Shown here in pieces: positions 34,665 to 43,239 of a DNA stretch of 64,000 nucleotides. The notes below the pieces were generated by a model that worked only from the letters and a program-made list of their open reading frames with translations, did no database searches and had not been told where the DNA came from. The stretch's first letter is position 1. The number at the start of each line of letters is the position of its first letter. The stretch lies in the NCBI GenBank assembly GCA_001856825.1, contig ATMD01000001.1:364581-428580 (forward strand), given 5' to 3'. Both the position numbers and the translations under genes were made by a program. The stretch is from Thermoplasmatales archaeon I-plasma (GTDB taxonomy: Archaea > Thermoplasmatota > Thermoplasmata > Thermoplasmatales > GCA-001856825).

Positions 34665-34739
34665 CGCCCGAGCTGGGATTCGAACCCAGGTCTGAGGCTC
34701 CGCAGGCCTCTAGGATAATCCAAACTACCCCACTCGGGC
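34665..34739 (-). tRNA. tRNA-Arg, anticodon GCG
   Basis: A full cloverleaf was read on the minus strand: acceptor GCCCGAG/CTCGGGC (perfect 7 bp), D-arm with the GG pair, anticodon stem GAGGC/GCCTC with loop CTGCGGA giving anticodon GCG (reads CGU/CGC), and T-arm CTGGG-TTCGAAT-CCCAG. The discriminator is G, CCA is not encoded and no intron is present. The first tRNA base directly follows the stop codon of the Pcc1-like gene, so the tRNA is probably cut from a shared transcript. Confidence 0.95.
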
Positions 34740-34934
34740 TTATAGGCTTTCAGAAACTCTCTCTAGAAAGATTATAGATTCTAGAAATTCATTTAAAGTC
34801 TTTCTAACATCGTTCGCATTGCCATTCACGGAACACATGAACCCATTCCTCGTCTTCCTGCAACTTATGTACTTGCTGTGGTCCGCCTTTAAGGCCCGGA
34901 TTATGTTGTCAGATCCGGCACCACTAATTTTCAA
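34740..34934 (-). CDS. KEOPS subunit Pcc1-like small protein
   Basis: This 64-aa protein is compatible with the short Pcc1 subunit of the KEOPS complex, which makes the t6A modification at position 37 of tRNAs reading ANN codons. Seen: 'IIRALKADH' near residue 11 (the family's 'I.rAL.pD') and a C-terminal helix NDVRKTLNEFLESIIFLERV, the expected dimer helix. It is shorter than usual (70-90 aa), and the match is by pattern only. It starts 7 nt after the EF-Tu-like gene and ends exactly at the tRNA-Arg gene. Confidence 0.55.
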   Translation of the reverse strand: MKISGAGSDNIIRALKADHSKYISCRKTRNGFMCSVNGNANDVRKTLNEFLESIIFLERVSESL

Positions 34935-34941
34935 TTTTGCC

Positions 34942-35859
34942 TCAATTTCCAGGCTTCCCAGCTCCTATCACTCTCGGACTTGAATTCAGGGAAGTTATAG
35001 AGAATATTTCATCAATAATTGGTACTTTCTTGTCGACATCTATCAAGTATTTACCTTCTGAAATGTCTGATATTTCTGCATTTATATTATTGAACAGGAA
35101 ATTCAGTTGTATTTTTTCACCAACAGTTGGAGCGACCTTTACATTCGGGTTGGTTCTTACATTAAGTTGTATGCTCTCAGCAAATTCTTTCCCTTCCTGT
35201 GAATAGAGAATTGTTCCTTTGGGGACGTCTTCAACTTCTGCGCTCCTGTAAGCAAGTCCAACCCGTGAAAATGGGCTAGCAGTATCCATATCTACGTCCA
35301 TTATCTGGATGCTCTTTATATCGACGCTCTTTCCAGAGGGGTAAGCTTTCATTATCATGTGCTTCTTTATTTGGCCTCCAATAACAAATCCTAGGCTTAC
35401 CGTCCCAACTCCCTTTACCTGGAAGCTCTGGTCCAGCACAACCATATTATCTTGCTTAGCAGTCCCGACTGGAATCTGTGCAAACTTTTCCAAATCCTCA
35501 TACTTTGGATTTAGGGGATAGACTGATATTCCCATTCCGCTCGTTATTTTCTTTATTTGTGCTACCACGGCTTGGTCAGCAACAACACCTAGTGTTGTTA
35601 TCCTGTGGTAATCAAGTGTTAGCAGGAATTCCCCTATGCTCTTGTCAAGTTCTCCCACGGTCAGAATAGCCTTGTTTGCAACAGATGCCGCATTAAGCAA
35701 GGTTTGGATTCTTTCAGGAAATTTGAATGGGTAAAGAAAGGTTATTTCATCCCCGGAAATCTTCGTGTTGTAATACCTGATATCTGTCTCGGACCCCTTT
35801 TTTGCAAGGTCCTTCAGTATTTCTTCATCTCCGAAGAACAGGATAGTCTGGTTCACCAT
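34942..35859 (-). CDS. EF-Tu/SelB-like protein with a degenerate GTPase domain
   Basis: This protein of about 305 aa resembles translational GTPases in its second half. The beta-barrel domain II starts at FQVKGVGTVSLGFVIGGQIK (about residues 146-165), and the 'MDVDMDTASPFSRVGLAYRS' part matches SelB/EF-Tu domain II, followed by a domain III-like beta region. The first 140 residues have an alpha/beta outline but lack the P-loop GHVDHGKT and the NKxD motif, so GTP hydrolysis is unlikely. Such degenerate homologues occur in archaea; their role is unknown. TTTTTATAAAAG about 25 nt upstream supports the ATG at 35859. Confidence 0.72.
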   Translation of the reverse strand: MVNQTILFFGDEEILKDLAKKGSETDIRYYNTKISGDEITFLYPFKFPERIQTLLNAASVANKAILTVGELDKSIGEFLLTLDYHRITTLGVVADQAVVAQIKKITSGMGISVYPLNPKYEDLEKFAQIPVGTAKQDNMVVLDQSFQVKGVGTVSLGFVIGGQIKKHMIMKAYPSGKSVDIKSIQIMDVDMDTASPFSRVGLAYRSAEVEDVPKGTILYSQEGKEFAESIQLNVRTNPNVKVAPTVGEKIQLNFLFNNINAEISDISEGKYLIDVDKKVPIIDEIFSITSLNSSPRVIGAGKPGN

Positions 35860-35918
35860 CAATGATTGACTGCTTTTATAAAAAGTGTTTTGATTCTGCA
35901 GATAAACTGATTGGAATT

Positions 35919-36302
35919 TCAGATGGACTTGTTCGTGATATGTTCTTCCTTCTCCTTGTCTGGAAGAGAGTGGACAAACTGAATTATTTCTCTTATGGAG
36001 TCCATAGCAGGCTCAAGAATTCTTGACTGGTTTACCAGGTATTTTCTTCCTTCATTGCTTATCTCGTAATATTTTCTTTTGCTATCCTTCTCCTGTCCGG
36101 TCCTCTTATGAATGAGCCCCCTAATCTCGAGGTTTCTAAGAACTGAATAAATTTCACCATTAGAGAGCTTTTGACCGAGGCACCTGTTCACTTCCTTCTC
36201 TAGGACGTAGCCGTAGTTAGGTCCATTCCAGAGATTGCGCAATATTACAAGGGAAATTATCCCCTTGAATGTCCTGCCTCTCCTCTCTACTATCATCCGC
36301 AC
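35919..36302 (-). CDS. PadR-family transcriptional regulator
   Basis: This is a 127-aa PadR-type winged-helix protein: FKGIISLVILRNLWNGPNYG, the recognition part LSNGEIYSVLRNLEIRGLIH and the wing DSKRKYYEISNEGRKYL (the 'YY.iT..G' motif at about residues 77-91), with a C-terminal dimer helix. The start is GTG 36302 or ATG 36296; TTAAATACAAC lies 23-29 nt upstream. It is next to an ABC-2 exporter operon on the same strand, a common PadR target. Confidence 0.87.
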   Translation of the reverse strand: MRMIVERRGRTFKGIISLVILRNLWNGPNYGYVLEKEVNRCLGQKLSNGEIYSVLRNLEIRGLIHKRTGQEKDSKRKYYEISNEGRKYLVNQSRILEPAMDSIREIIQFVHSLPDKEKEEHITNKSI

Positions 36303-36353
36303 TTAGAACTCAATTATCTGTTGTATTTAAGCTTGAATTGTTAAAGCGGACAG

Positions 36354-37097
36354 TTATATCTCCCGCCACCTTGACCTTTTCAGGGCCAGGTACGTCAGGA
36401 CAGTTGTTATGGCTATGAGCACTAACCAGGCAGTCGCAAATCCTGAGGTACTCAGGGCGTAGTAACCTGTCTGGCTTTGAGCAATCTCAGATGCGTAAGT
36501 GGTTGGAGACAGGTATGCCAAATACCTGAAAGGGTAGGGGATGTAACTGATTGGGTAATAAACAGGAGGAATGGTGGTAAGCAATGGAGATAGAATACCG
36601 GAGAACCCCCACGACTGGATTATGTCAGATGTGAAAGTGGAGAGGAAGAAGCCGAGTGAAATGGAGAATGTGAATATGGTCGCCATATCTAGGAAAAGAA
36701 TGAATGCGCCGAGAACTGTGATCTTGACGAAGATGATGTTCAGTATAATGAGGAAGGCCAACGTGGGTATTGAATAGACGATCTCAGATATCGCCATTCC
36801 TATTATGTATATGAAAGAAGACGTTGGCGAGCTCACTATCATGTCCTGAAGCCTCATATCATTCTTGAGATGTGAAAGGTCCTGCTGAAGTGATGTGCCG
36901 CTGGATACCATGTTCATGATGAGCGCTCCTACTGCAGCCACAGGTAGCAACGTTCCCTTGCTTGCAAACGTCACGACTGCAAGTATTGCTAGAGGTGCCA
37001 GGAGTGTATTGATGAGTACCACCGGGTAGTTTATCATAGCATAAATGGAATTCACCAGAATGGAGGCCATTATCTGGCTACCAATCTTCCTCTTCAT
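36354..37097 (-). CDS. ABC-2 type transporter permease
   Basis: This permease of about 247 aa has six predicted membrane helices, the first being SIYAMINYPVVLINTLLAPLA. The late LSPTTYASEIAQSQTGYYAL loop between TM5 and TM6 is typical of ABC-2 drug/polysaccharide exporters. The start at 37097 has a GGAGGATGA element just upstream; longer (37160) and shorter (37070) frames exist. It overlaps the ATPase gene, so the two form one exporter. The substrate is unknown. Confidence 0.85.
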   Translation of the reverse strand: MKRKIGSQIMASILVNSIYAMINYPVVLINTLLAPLAILAVVTFASKGTLLPVAAVGALIMNMVSSGTSLQQDLSHLKNDMRLQDMIVSSPTSSFIYIIGMAISEIVYSIPTLAFLIILNIIFVKITVLGAFILFLDMATIFTFSISLGFFLSTFTSDIIQSWGFSGILSPLLTTIPPVYYPISYIPYPFRYLAYLSPTTYASEIAQSQTGYYALSTSGFATAWLVLIAITTVLTYLALKRSRWREI

Positions 37098-37995
37098 TTT
37101 CCTCATCCTCCGCACTGCCCAGGTACTGCTCAAATATGTTGCTGAGGGATGCTTCCTCAACAGTAAATTTCATCTTGTTGGTGACTAAATAAGGGATCAG
37201 CCCATATATCTTGGATGCGGACCCGTAAACAAAAGTCTCTCTTTCAGAAACGGGGTGGACCTGTACGTCATCGTCCTCCAATTTGAAATTTTCCGCATAG
37301 ACCTTGAGCACGTACGGTAGTTTGACCTTGTTTCTCAGGTTGTCTATAGTCCCTAAGTCCACGAGCTTTCCGTGATCAATGATCATAATCTGATCCCCTA
37401 GTATCTCTGCCTCTTCGAGATAATGAGTTGTGAGAATTATGAGACGGTCCTTCTTCATCCTTGATAGAAGCTGCCAGAGCTCCTTTCTCGAAAGGTAATC
37501 CAACCCTGTTGTAGGCTCATCAAGGAAAACTATGTGTGCTTCACTAGATATGACTGTCGCAGCCATCAGTTTGCGTTTCTGCCCCCCAGAAAGTTTCCTG
37601 CTCTTCTCGTTTTCCTTGCCTTCCAGGCCAAGTTCCCGCAAGGCTTCCTTCCCCTTCTCGTTTGCCTCCCTATAAGAGTATCCCCTCCACATAAGGTAGG
37701 AGCTTACAGTCTGTAAGGGCGTCAACCATGGCAATGGTCTTGCTTCCTGCGGTACAACTGCAATATCCTGCCGAACTGCATCTGCCTGGTCTACAACGTC
37801 CATTTCGTTAATGTACCCTCTCCCTGAAGTCGGCAATAATTCTGTGGACATAATCCGGACGAATGTTGTCTTCCCAGCACCATTCCTCCCTATGACCGAA
37901 AATATCCCGTTCATGTTTACGTCTATTGAAAGACTCTCCAGAGCCCTGTGCTTCCTATCGTACGTCTTCGAGAGTTCTTCAGTCCGAATTCTCAT
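37078..37995 (-). CDS. ABC transporter ATP-binding protein (ABC-2 exporter)
   Basis: This is an ATPase of about 305 aa with Walker A GRNGAGKTT (about residue 38), a Q-loop in VVPQEARPLPW, signature LSGGQKRK (about 135), Walker B HIVFLDEPTTGLD (about 153-165) and H-loop LTTHYLEEAE. The C-terminal extension after about 215 is usual for the DrrA/CcmA-like exporter branch, and an acidic tail (DEENEEED) ends the protein. ATG 37995 was preferred over GTG 38028 because the ABC domain starts directly after it. It sits between the Mrp gene upstream and its permease downstream. Confidence 0.92.
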   Translation of the reverse strand: MRIRTEELSKTYDRKHRALESLSIDVNMNGIFSVIGRNGAGKTTFVRIMSTELLPTSGRGYINEMDVVDQADAVRQDIAVVPQEARPLPWLTPLQTVSSYLMWRGYSYREANEKGKEALRELGLEGKENEKSRKLSGGQKRKLMAATVISSEAHIVFLDEPTTGLDYLSRKELWQLLSRMKKDRLIILTTHYLEEAEILGDQIMIIDHGKLVDLGTIDNLRNKVKLPYVLKVYAENFKLEDDDVQVHPVSERETFVYGSASKIYGLIPYLVTNKMKFTVEEASLSNIFEQYLGSAEDEENEEEDW

Positions 37996-38027
37996 GCTCA
38001 GTCTCTTTTGCCTCTTTAGTTGCAGCA

Positions 38028-38891
38028 CTAACCCTGCTTCTTTACGACCCCTGGGAATGCCAGTATCCTGTCTACTATATTTCTAAAACTCTTTGAGCTG
38101 TTGCTCTCAGGGTGGGAGACAACCATCGGTGTCCCATCGTCCCCGTCCTCGACTACTGTTGATTCCATTGGAATCGATCCCAGGAAATTAATTCCGAATT
38201 CCTTCGATATCTTTTCCCCTGTTCCGCTTTTGAAGATGTATGTTGTCTTACCGCAGTAGGGGCAGACGAAGCCGCTCATGTTTTCTATCAGCCCAATAAC
38301 TGGTGCATTGAGCTGCTTCGCGAAGTTTATCGCCTTCTTAACATCCAGCATTGCAACCTCTTGCGGTGTTCCAACTATGACAAATCCCGTGATCTTCGGA
38401 ATGATCTGGATTATGGAAAGGGGCTCGTCACCAGTACCGGGAGGGAGGTCGAAAATCAGGAAATCAAGAGTTCCCCAGGCTATATCCTTTATGAACTGTT
38501 CAATCATCTTGTGCTTGAGTGCACCACGCCAGATGACAGGGGTATCCCTTGACGGAAGGAAATACTCAATAGAGATTACCTTAAGGTTATTGCTGTACCT
38601 CACGGGGACTATCTTCTTGTCTTCATCCATAACAGGCTTGTCGTCAACCAGCCCAAGCATTTGTGGTATGTCAGGACCGTGCATGTCTGCATCAACCAGG
38701 CCCACCTGGAATCCCCTTTGGGAAAGTTCAACTGCAAGGTTAGCTGATACTGTTGACTTTCCTACGCCCCCTTTGCCACTCATCACAACTACAACATTGC
38801 TGATGTTCTTGATTGTCTCATTTTCAGGACTTAACTTGAAATCGACTGGGGGTCGTGGAGGAGGTTGGTTAACTTTTATATTTCCAGGCAC
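38028..38891 (-). CDS. Mrp/NBP35-type Fe-S cluster carrier ATPase
   Basis: This 287-aa P-loop ATPase of the ApbC/Mrp/NBP35 family loads Fe-S clusters onto apo-proteins. Seen: the deviant Walker A GKGGVGKST (about residues 38-46), DADMHGPDIP, Walker B LIFDLPPGTGD and the cluster motif VCPYCGK near residue 207. The start is GTG, with AAGGTGAT just upstream acting as a ribosome binding site. Its neighbours need not be functionally linked. Aconitase and AcnX in this window are examples of possible clients. Confidence 0.93.
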   Translation of the reverse strand: MPGNIKVNQPPPRPPVDFKLSPENETIKNISNVVVVMSGKGGVGKSTVSANLAVELSQRGFQVGLVDADMHGPDIPQMLGLVDDKPVMDEDKKIVPVRYSNNLKVISIEYFLPSRDTPVIWRGALKHKMIEQFIKDIAWGTLDFLIFDLPPGTGDEPLSIIQIIPKITGFVIVGTPQEVAMLDVKKAINFAKQLNAPVIGLIENMSGFVCPYCGKTTYIFKSGTGEKISKEFGINFLGSIPMESTVVEDGDDGTPMVVSHPESNSSKSFRNIVDRILAFPGVVKKQG

Positions 38892-38994
38892 AATATCACC
38901 TTCACCGTTATCTGCGCAATGAATAATAACTCTTCTCAGACTGATTCGAATTTTGTATCAAACAGCTTTAATATGGAAGTATAATCTAAAATAT

Positions 38995-40476
38995 ATGAAG
39001 TACCCTGCCGTTGCCATATTGCTAGCGATAATGGTAATGGGCTCTACCATGGCTTTTGCAAGCGCAGCACAGGGGAATCAAAGTTCGGGATATGGTGTTT
39101 ACAATTTCGATCAGAACGGTATCTCAAATTTCACTGTCCATGTTAATAATCAGTTTATCGAGGTATTCAGGTACTTCAATATATCCGGTCCAACCCAGTT
39201 CCTTAATATGCCAAATATTAACGAGAATAAGATGGTACCTATTTACTGGCATGGATTCGGCAACGTTTCCATAGTTCCAGCGGTTCAATTCTCGGGTGCC
39301 GGATCATTTAATTATTCTTCATTTCAACTGCAGTACGTCTATCTCCATAGCACTAATTATCTGGGTATGATTCTAACAACGGGCACGATCTCAGAATCCG
39401 GGGGGGAAATTATAATAAAGGCCATCAGTCCCCTCGTAGAAAATTCTGTAGAGCTCATTAATTCCCCTTTGTCAGATTATAACTTTACACAGGGAAGTTA
39501 CAAGGTAAGTGGACATTCTTATCTGGGAAACTACTCCAGTTTCTCCTACGTTGGAAGCCTAAGTGACTACGCTTTAGTCAACAGAGAGGCGTCAGTTCAA
39601 GTGATATCTAGCATCTCTAGTCCCAATGGTCTTTACTTCTCGATGAATACTGCGGGCTTGTCAACTCCAGATGAAAATGGCATTTTTGTATCTGACGGTC
39701 TGTTCCCTATCATTTACGTGAACGGATTTGATACATCAATAAACGTCACTCTTTCGAACGGATTCCAGTTCGGAACTTCCGGTGAAAGAGTACAGAACGG
39801 GGGTGATGGGAATGGAAATAATGCACCAAGAGAAGATCGCTCAGGTATTGGTTCAATACAAATGCCTGAGGAGCACATATTCAAGATCATGAACGGTCAC
39901 AGGACCGTGGGTTACATCGATGTTTATGGCAGTACAACGATCAACAACACAACTCTTACAGTCAATTCCCCTCTGAGCTTTGTCATAGTGAGATTCCTGC
40001 CGTCATTTCAGTCCGCTGGGGTCGCAAATCACAGCAATGATGACCTGGAGAACGCAACCACCGAGATTTATGTGGATAATGAGGCATACTTTGTTCCTTT
40101 TTCCCCGAATGTAACCTCTCAGAACCTGTCATTCAGCCAGAACACGTTGAGCTTCGATTTCATTCAGAATGGAACCCAGAACTTCGTGATTGTTATTCAG
40201 GGTAACTTTAACGTATCAGCCTTCTCCTTCCACGGACCAGGACAGAACAATTCTCATTACTCAGTTACCAAAACGTCAAATCAGACGATAATTTCATTCA
40301 CCACAAATGGAAGCGGGCAGGGCTCGCTAGCTCTCTCAGTGACGCCAGGGCTTGTCCAATCAAGTAGCCTTCCCCTTATTGTATTGGTAATATCGGCAAC
40401 CATGATTGTAGTTGTTTCCGGTTCCCTTATAATTTACTCCAGGAAGAGATGGATAAGGGAGCTTGAAAAAGAATAA
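38995..40476 (+). CDS. Secreted, membrane-anchored protein of unknown function
   Basis: This is an exported protein of about 493 aa. A signal peptide (KYPAVAILLAIMVMGSTMAF) is followed by a long Ser/Asn/Phe-rich, beta-type external region with many sequons. A stretch near 280-310 is Gly/Asn/Asp-rich (linker). A C-terminal membrane anchor (LPLIVLVISATMIVVVSGSL) has a short basic tail. No family is recognised. ATG 38995 was chosen over 38953 because TTTAATAT lies about 25 nt upstream. It diverges from the Mrp gene. Confidence 0.7.
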   Translation: MKYPAVAILLAIMVMGSTMAFASAAQGNQSSGYGVYNFDQNGISNFTVHVNNQFIEVFRYFNISGPTQFLNMPNINENKMVPIYWHGFGNVSIVPAVQFSGAGSFNYSSFQLQYVYLHSTNYLGMILTTGTISESGGEIIIKAISPLVENSVELINSPLSDYNFTQGSYKVSGHSYLGNYSSFSYVGSLSDYALVNREASVQVISSISSPNGLYFSMNTAGLSTPDENGIFVSDGLFPIIYVNGFDTSINVTLSNGFQFGTSGERVQNGGDGNGNNAPREDRSGIGSIQMPEEHIFKIMNGHRTVGYIDVYGSTTINNTTLTVNSPLSFVIVRFLPSFQSAGVANHSNDDLENATTEIYVDNEAYFVPFSPNVTSQNLSFSQNTLSFDFIQNGTQNFVIVIQGNFNVSAFSFHGPGQNNSHYSVTKTSNQTIISFTTNGSGQGSLALSVTPGLVQSSSLPLIVLVISATMIVVVSGSLIIYSRKRWIRELEKE

Positions 40477-40499
40477 TTAGGTATTATCCCTGAGGTATT

Positions 40500-40787
40500 A
40501 TGGACGTTTACAAGATACCTGTAGCCAAGAAACCTGATATGGAGAAGATACTGTCTATGGACCAGGTGTTTAGGCTATCAATAACAATCAAGGATTCTTC
40601 CATACTTGGAGAGGAAGGATTTCAGTACCTGATACTCGAAGGGACGGAAGACAGACTGAAGGTGGCAAGGGAAGAACTGTCAAAAATATCTGAAAAATTG
40701 GATCCAGATAAAGCGAGGAAGGTACAGGAACTAATTGAGAAGGAGAGACAGAACGTTAACGACAGCTTCGGCTCCATTTTTGGTTAG
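40500..40787 (+). CDS. Small conserved-looking protein encoded upstream of nep1
   Basis: This is a 95-aa protein with no recognised family. It has an alpha/beta pattern (FRLSITIKDSS, then FQYLILEGTEDRLKVAREEL) and a helical end, without membrane segments. The stop codon is directly followed by the ATG of nep1, so both are made from one transcript and may act in the same process, ribosome assembly; this is inference from position only. Confidence 0.6.
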   Translation: MDVYKIPVAKKPDMEKILSMDQVFRLSITIKDSSILGEEGFQYLILEGTEDRLKVAREELSKISEKLDPDKARKVQELIEKERQNVNDSFGSIFG

Positions 40788-41393
40788 ATGTTTATCATCC
40801 TTGCAGATGCGGAACTTGAACTTGTGCCAGAAGAGATGAAAGGGGAAGATGAAATAAGGTCGATACTTAAAGCACACGGGAAGGAAAACACACTACTGGA
40901 TAACAGCAAGATGAGGTCATCAATCGCTAAACACTATCCTAAGTACATCAACAGGATGGGCTTCCCTCACATAGCATACATATTCACGAGACTTAATGAG
41001 GAGTCAATCTTGAATGAAACAATCAAACTGGATTATGCAATTCACACAAAACATGACGTGATCATAGAGAAAGGTGACCTCGCAGGTATCGGGGCTGGAT
41101 ATACCGAATTCGCAGAAAGGGTGGAGATGTTGCTTCAGAAGAAAACAGTGAAGAGGAAACTAGTTGAATATGTGGAGGAGATAGGGACTCCCGGGAATAC
41201 AGTTGTTCTACACCCTAATGGAAAATCTGGGCTAGTTGTTAACGATCAATTCAATTACATCATAGGAGGTTTCCCAGAGGGGGACTTCAGGTCCAATCTC
41301 CTGACATTGAGGAAATTCGCAATTCACGACAAGGAAATTACCGTGCCAAGCGTACTGGAGCTGCTGCATTTCAAGCTTTTTGAGACATTATAA
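40788..41393 (+). CDS. nep1: Nep1 (Emg1), rRNA pseudouridine N1-methyltransferase
   Basis: This 201-aa SPOUT-fold methyltransferase methylates a pseudouridine in the small-subunit rRNA and helps ribosome assembly. Seen: LADAELELVPEEM at the start, LLDNSKMRSSI (the family's 'LLDxSxHHxAM' region, near residue 36), INRMGFPHIAYIFTRL (the 'RRGRPDIVH' region, near 55-70) and LDYAIHTKHDVI (about 83-94). Several usual RNA-contact Arg/His residues are replaced in this copy. The gene is coupled to the small unknown gene upstream, and its 3' end overlaps purD by 23 nt in convergent orientation. Confidence 0.85.
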   Translation: MFIILADAELELVPEEMKGEDEIRSILKAHGKENTLLDNSKMRSSIAKHYPKYINRMGFPHIAYIFTRLNEESILNETIKLDYAIHTKHDVIIEKGDLAGIGAGYTEFAERVEMLLQKKTVKRKLVEYVEEIGTPGNTVVLHPNGKSGLVVNDQFNYIIGGFPEGDFRSNLLTLRKFAIHDKEITVPSVLELLHFKLFETL

Positions 41394-42684
41394 TCTTCAT
41401 AGCCCTCTTTTTCCTTTCAATTGATTTCCCAGTTCCAATATCGTTTCTCATCTCATATTCCCCCTTTATCAGTGATGATATATTTGAGAATCTGCTGTTG
41501 ACTTCTTCAATGTCACTGCCTTCAGACATCAAGGCAACCGACCGGGAGGTCGTCTGTCTAATCCTATTGCCATCTTGATTAACAGAAGCATAGAAAATCC
41601 TCAGCCCCTTCACCATTACCTTCTCCTCATCAATCTCTAGTACTGAAGGAGCGGGTTTGGTTCCATATCCCCTCGGAACAAGATACCTTATCACGTTTAT
41701 CCTATCCCTTAGCTCCGGTTTGATTTGCAACCCGAGAAGCATTCCTGCTGCAACCTCCATAATAGAAGTTTCCATCAGTGATAGGACGTTCATCGCCTCA
41801 GGATCCCCAAGTCTCGCATTTATTTCAAGCAGTTTGGGACCGTCGTGAGTGGCTATAAAACCCCCGTAAATTGGGCCTACATAGCTCGTCACTTTCCTGT
41901 TGAACTTCCTTACTAGATCCTCAAGTATATCTTTAGCCTTATCTACTATTCCCTTGTCTATAAATGGCAGCCCTCTTTCTGAGAAGCATACTGATCCCAT
42001 GCCACCAGTGTTCGGGCCTCTGTCACCTTCGAACGCCCTCTTATAATCTTGGACGATTGGCAGGAAGGAAATCCTTGACCCCTTAACAAACCCCTGAAGG
42101 CTGAACTCCTCGCCGACCACCTTCTTCTCCACCAACAGTTTTGCCTTTCCTGTTGCAAGATATTCCCTTGCAATCCCGATGCCTTCTTCCCTTGATTTGA
42201 AATGCACACCCTGAACAACCACCCCCTTGCCTCCAGTGAGCCCGTCTGGCTTAAGGACAAAATCATAGTCTATGTCTCTTATGAATCGTTCTGCCTTATC
42301 AGGATCAGAGAAGGGCGTGCTCTCAATATTCCCCTTCACTTGATTTTCAGACATGAACTTCCTGCAGAATGCCTTTGAAGTCTCTAGTTTTGCTGCTTCC
42401 GAAGATGGGGCGAACACTTTGAATCCATTGTCCAGCAGGATGTCTGAAACGCCGTGAGCTACAGGCGATTCCGGCCCTATGAACACATAATCTGGCTTCA
42501 GTTTAGTTGCGTTGCGTAGTACCCATTTTCCATTATTCTCGTCGCCAATTATCACTTTCTTGGCAATCCTCATCAATCCTGGATTCTCGTTTGGTGATAT
42601 GACTGCAAGCTCAGTCCCTGACTTGACTATAGAGAGCCCTATCGCGTGTTCTCTTCCTCCACCGCCAATCAGCAGTGCCCTCAA
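41371..42684 (-). CDS. purD: Phosphoribosylamine-glycine ligase
   Basis: This ATP-grasp enzyme catalyses the second step of purine synthesis, forming glycinamide ribonucleotide. The 437-aa length is normal. Seen: LLIGGGGREHAI at the N-terminus, DYVFIGPESPVAHGV (about residues 69-83), VLKPDGLTGGKGV (about 140-152), GPNTGGMGS (about 225) and the metal site LLEINARLGDPEAM (about 279-292). The start is TTG, overlapping the ScpB stop (TTGA), so it is translated together with scpB. Confidence 0.95.
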   Translation of the reverse strand: MRALLIGGGGREHAIGLSIVKSGTELAVISPNENPGLMRIAKKVIIGDENNGKWVLRNATKLKPDYVFIGPESPVAHGVSDILLDNGFKVFAPSSEAAKLETSKAFCRKFMSENQVKGNIESTPFSDPDKAERFIRDIDYDFVLKPDGLTGGKGVVVQGVHFKSREEGIGIAREYLATGKAKLLVEKKVVGEEFSLQGFVKGSRISFLPIVQDYKRAFEGDRGPNTGGMGSVCFSERGLPFIDKGIVDKAKDILEDLVRKFNRKVTSYVGPIYGGFIATHDGPKLLEINARLGDPEAMNVLSLMETSIMEVAAGMLLGLQIKPELRDRINVIRYLVPRGYGTKPAPSVLEIDEEKVMVKGLRIFYASVNQDGNRIRQTTSRSVALMSEGSDIEEVNSRFSNISSLIKGEYEMRNDIGTGKSIERKKRAMKIIMSQKA

Positions 42685-43166
42685 TCGGTCACCTGCTCTT
42701 CCTGTTTCACTCTCTCCTTAAGCTCCTTCCCATACTTCGTGAAAAAATTCCTCGTGAGCTTCACTATTCTTCTCCTTCCCCTAGGTATTACCTCCACAAG
42801 ATTCAGCTTGCTCAGATGTTCTATTTCTTCCTCTGCTCTCTTACCTCTGAGTTTCTCTATGTGGGAAATGTAAGTTTTTCCCTTTCTGAAAAGAAGGCCG
42901 ATTATCTCCAATTCTCCCTTGTTCATCTCGCTTTCTGAATACTTGAATGCAACCTCGCTGTATCTGTCCCTAACTCCAATCTTATACTTCCTTCCTATCA
43001 TCTTCAGTTCCAAGGCTGTGTTTTCGTATCTCTTCTTCAATAGTCGCAATGATCTTGCCACATCCTTTTGATCAACCGCAAGTGCCGCGGAAATTTCGTT
43101 CTTGGCCAGTGGGTTAACTGTTGCAATCAGGAGTGCCTCAGTTCTATTAGGGACATCGTCTTCCAT
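42681..43166 (-). CDS. scpB: Segregation and condensation protein B (ScpB)-like
   Basis: This 161-aa protein has two winged-helix domains typical of ScpB/kleisin-associated proteins of SMC complexes: EALLIATVNPLAKNEISAAL, then YKIGVRDRYSEVAFKY, then ELEIIGLLFRKGKTYISHIE with the 'KLRGKRAEEEIEHLSKLNLV' recognition part and a final Arg-rich strand. ScpB bridges SMC and ScpA during chromosome organisation. ScpA and SMC are not in the window. A TTTTATTATTTC box 24 nt upstream supports the ATG as leaderless. It is co-transcribed with purD, an arrangement with no obvious functional link. Confidence 0.8.
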   Translation of the reverse strand: MEDDVPNRTEALLIATVNPLAKNEISAALAVDQKDVARSLRLLKKRYENTALELKMIGRKYKIGVRDRYSEVAFKYSESEMNKGELEIIGLLFRKGKTYISHIEKLRGKRAEEEIEHLSKLNLVEVIPRGRRRIVKLTRNFFTKYGKELKERVKQEEQVTD

Positions 43167-43239
43167 TGCACAATTATGTTATGAGAAATAATAAAACTTA
43201 CGTAGAAAACTGGAAATCCCATTTATCTCATTGAAAGTT

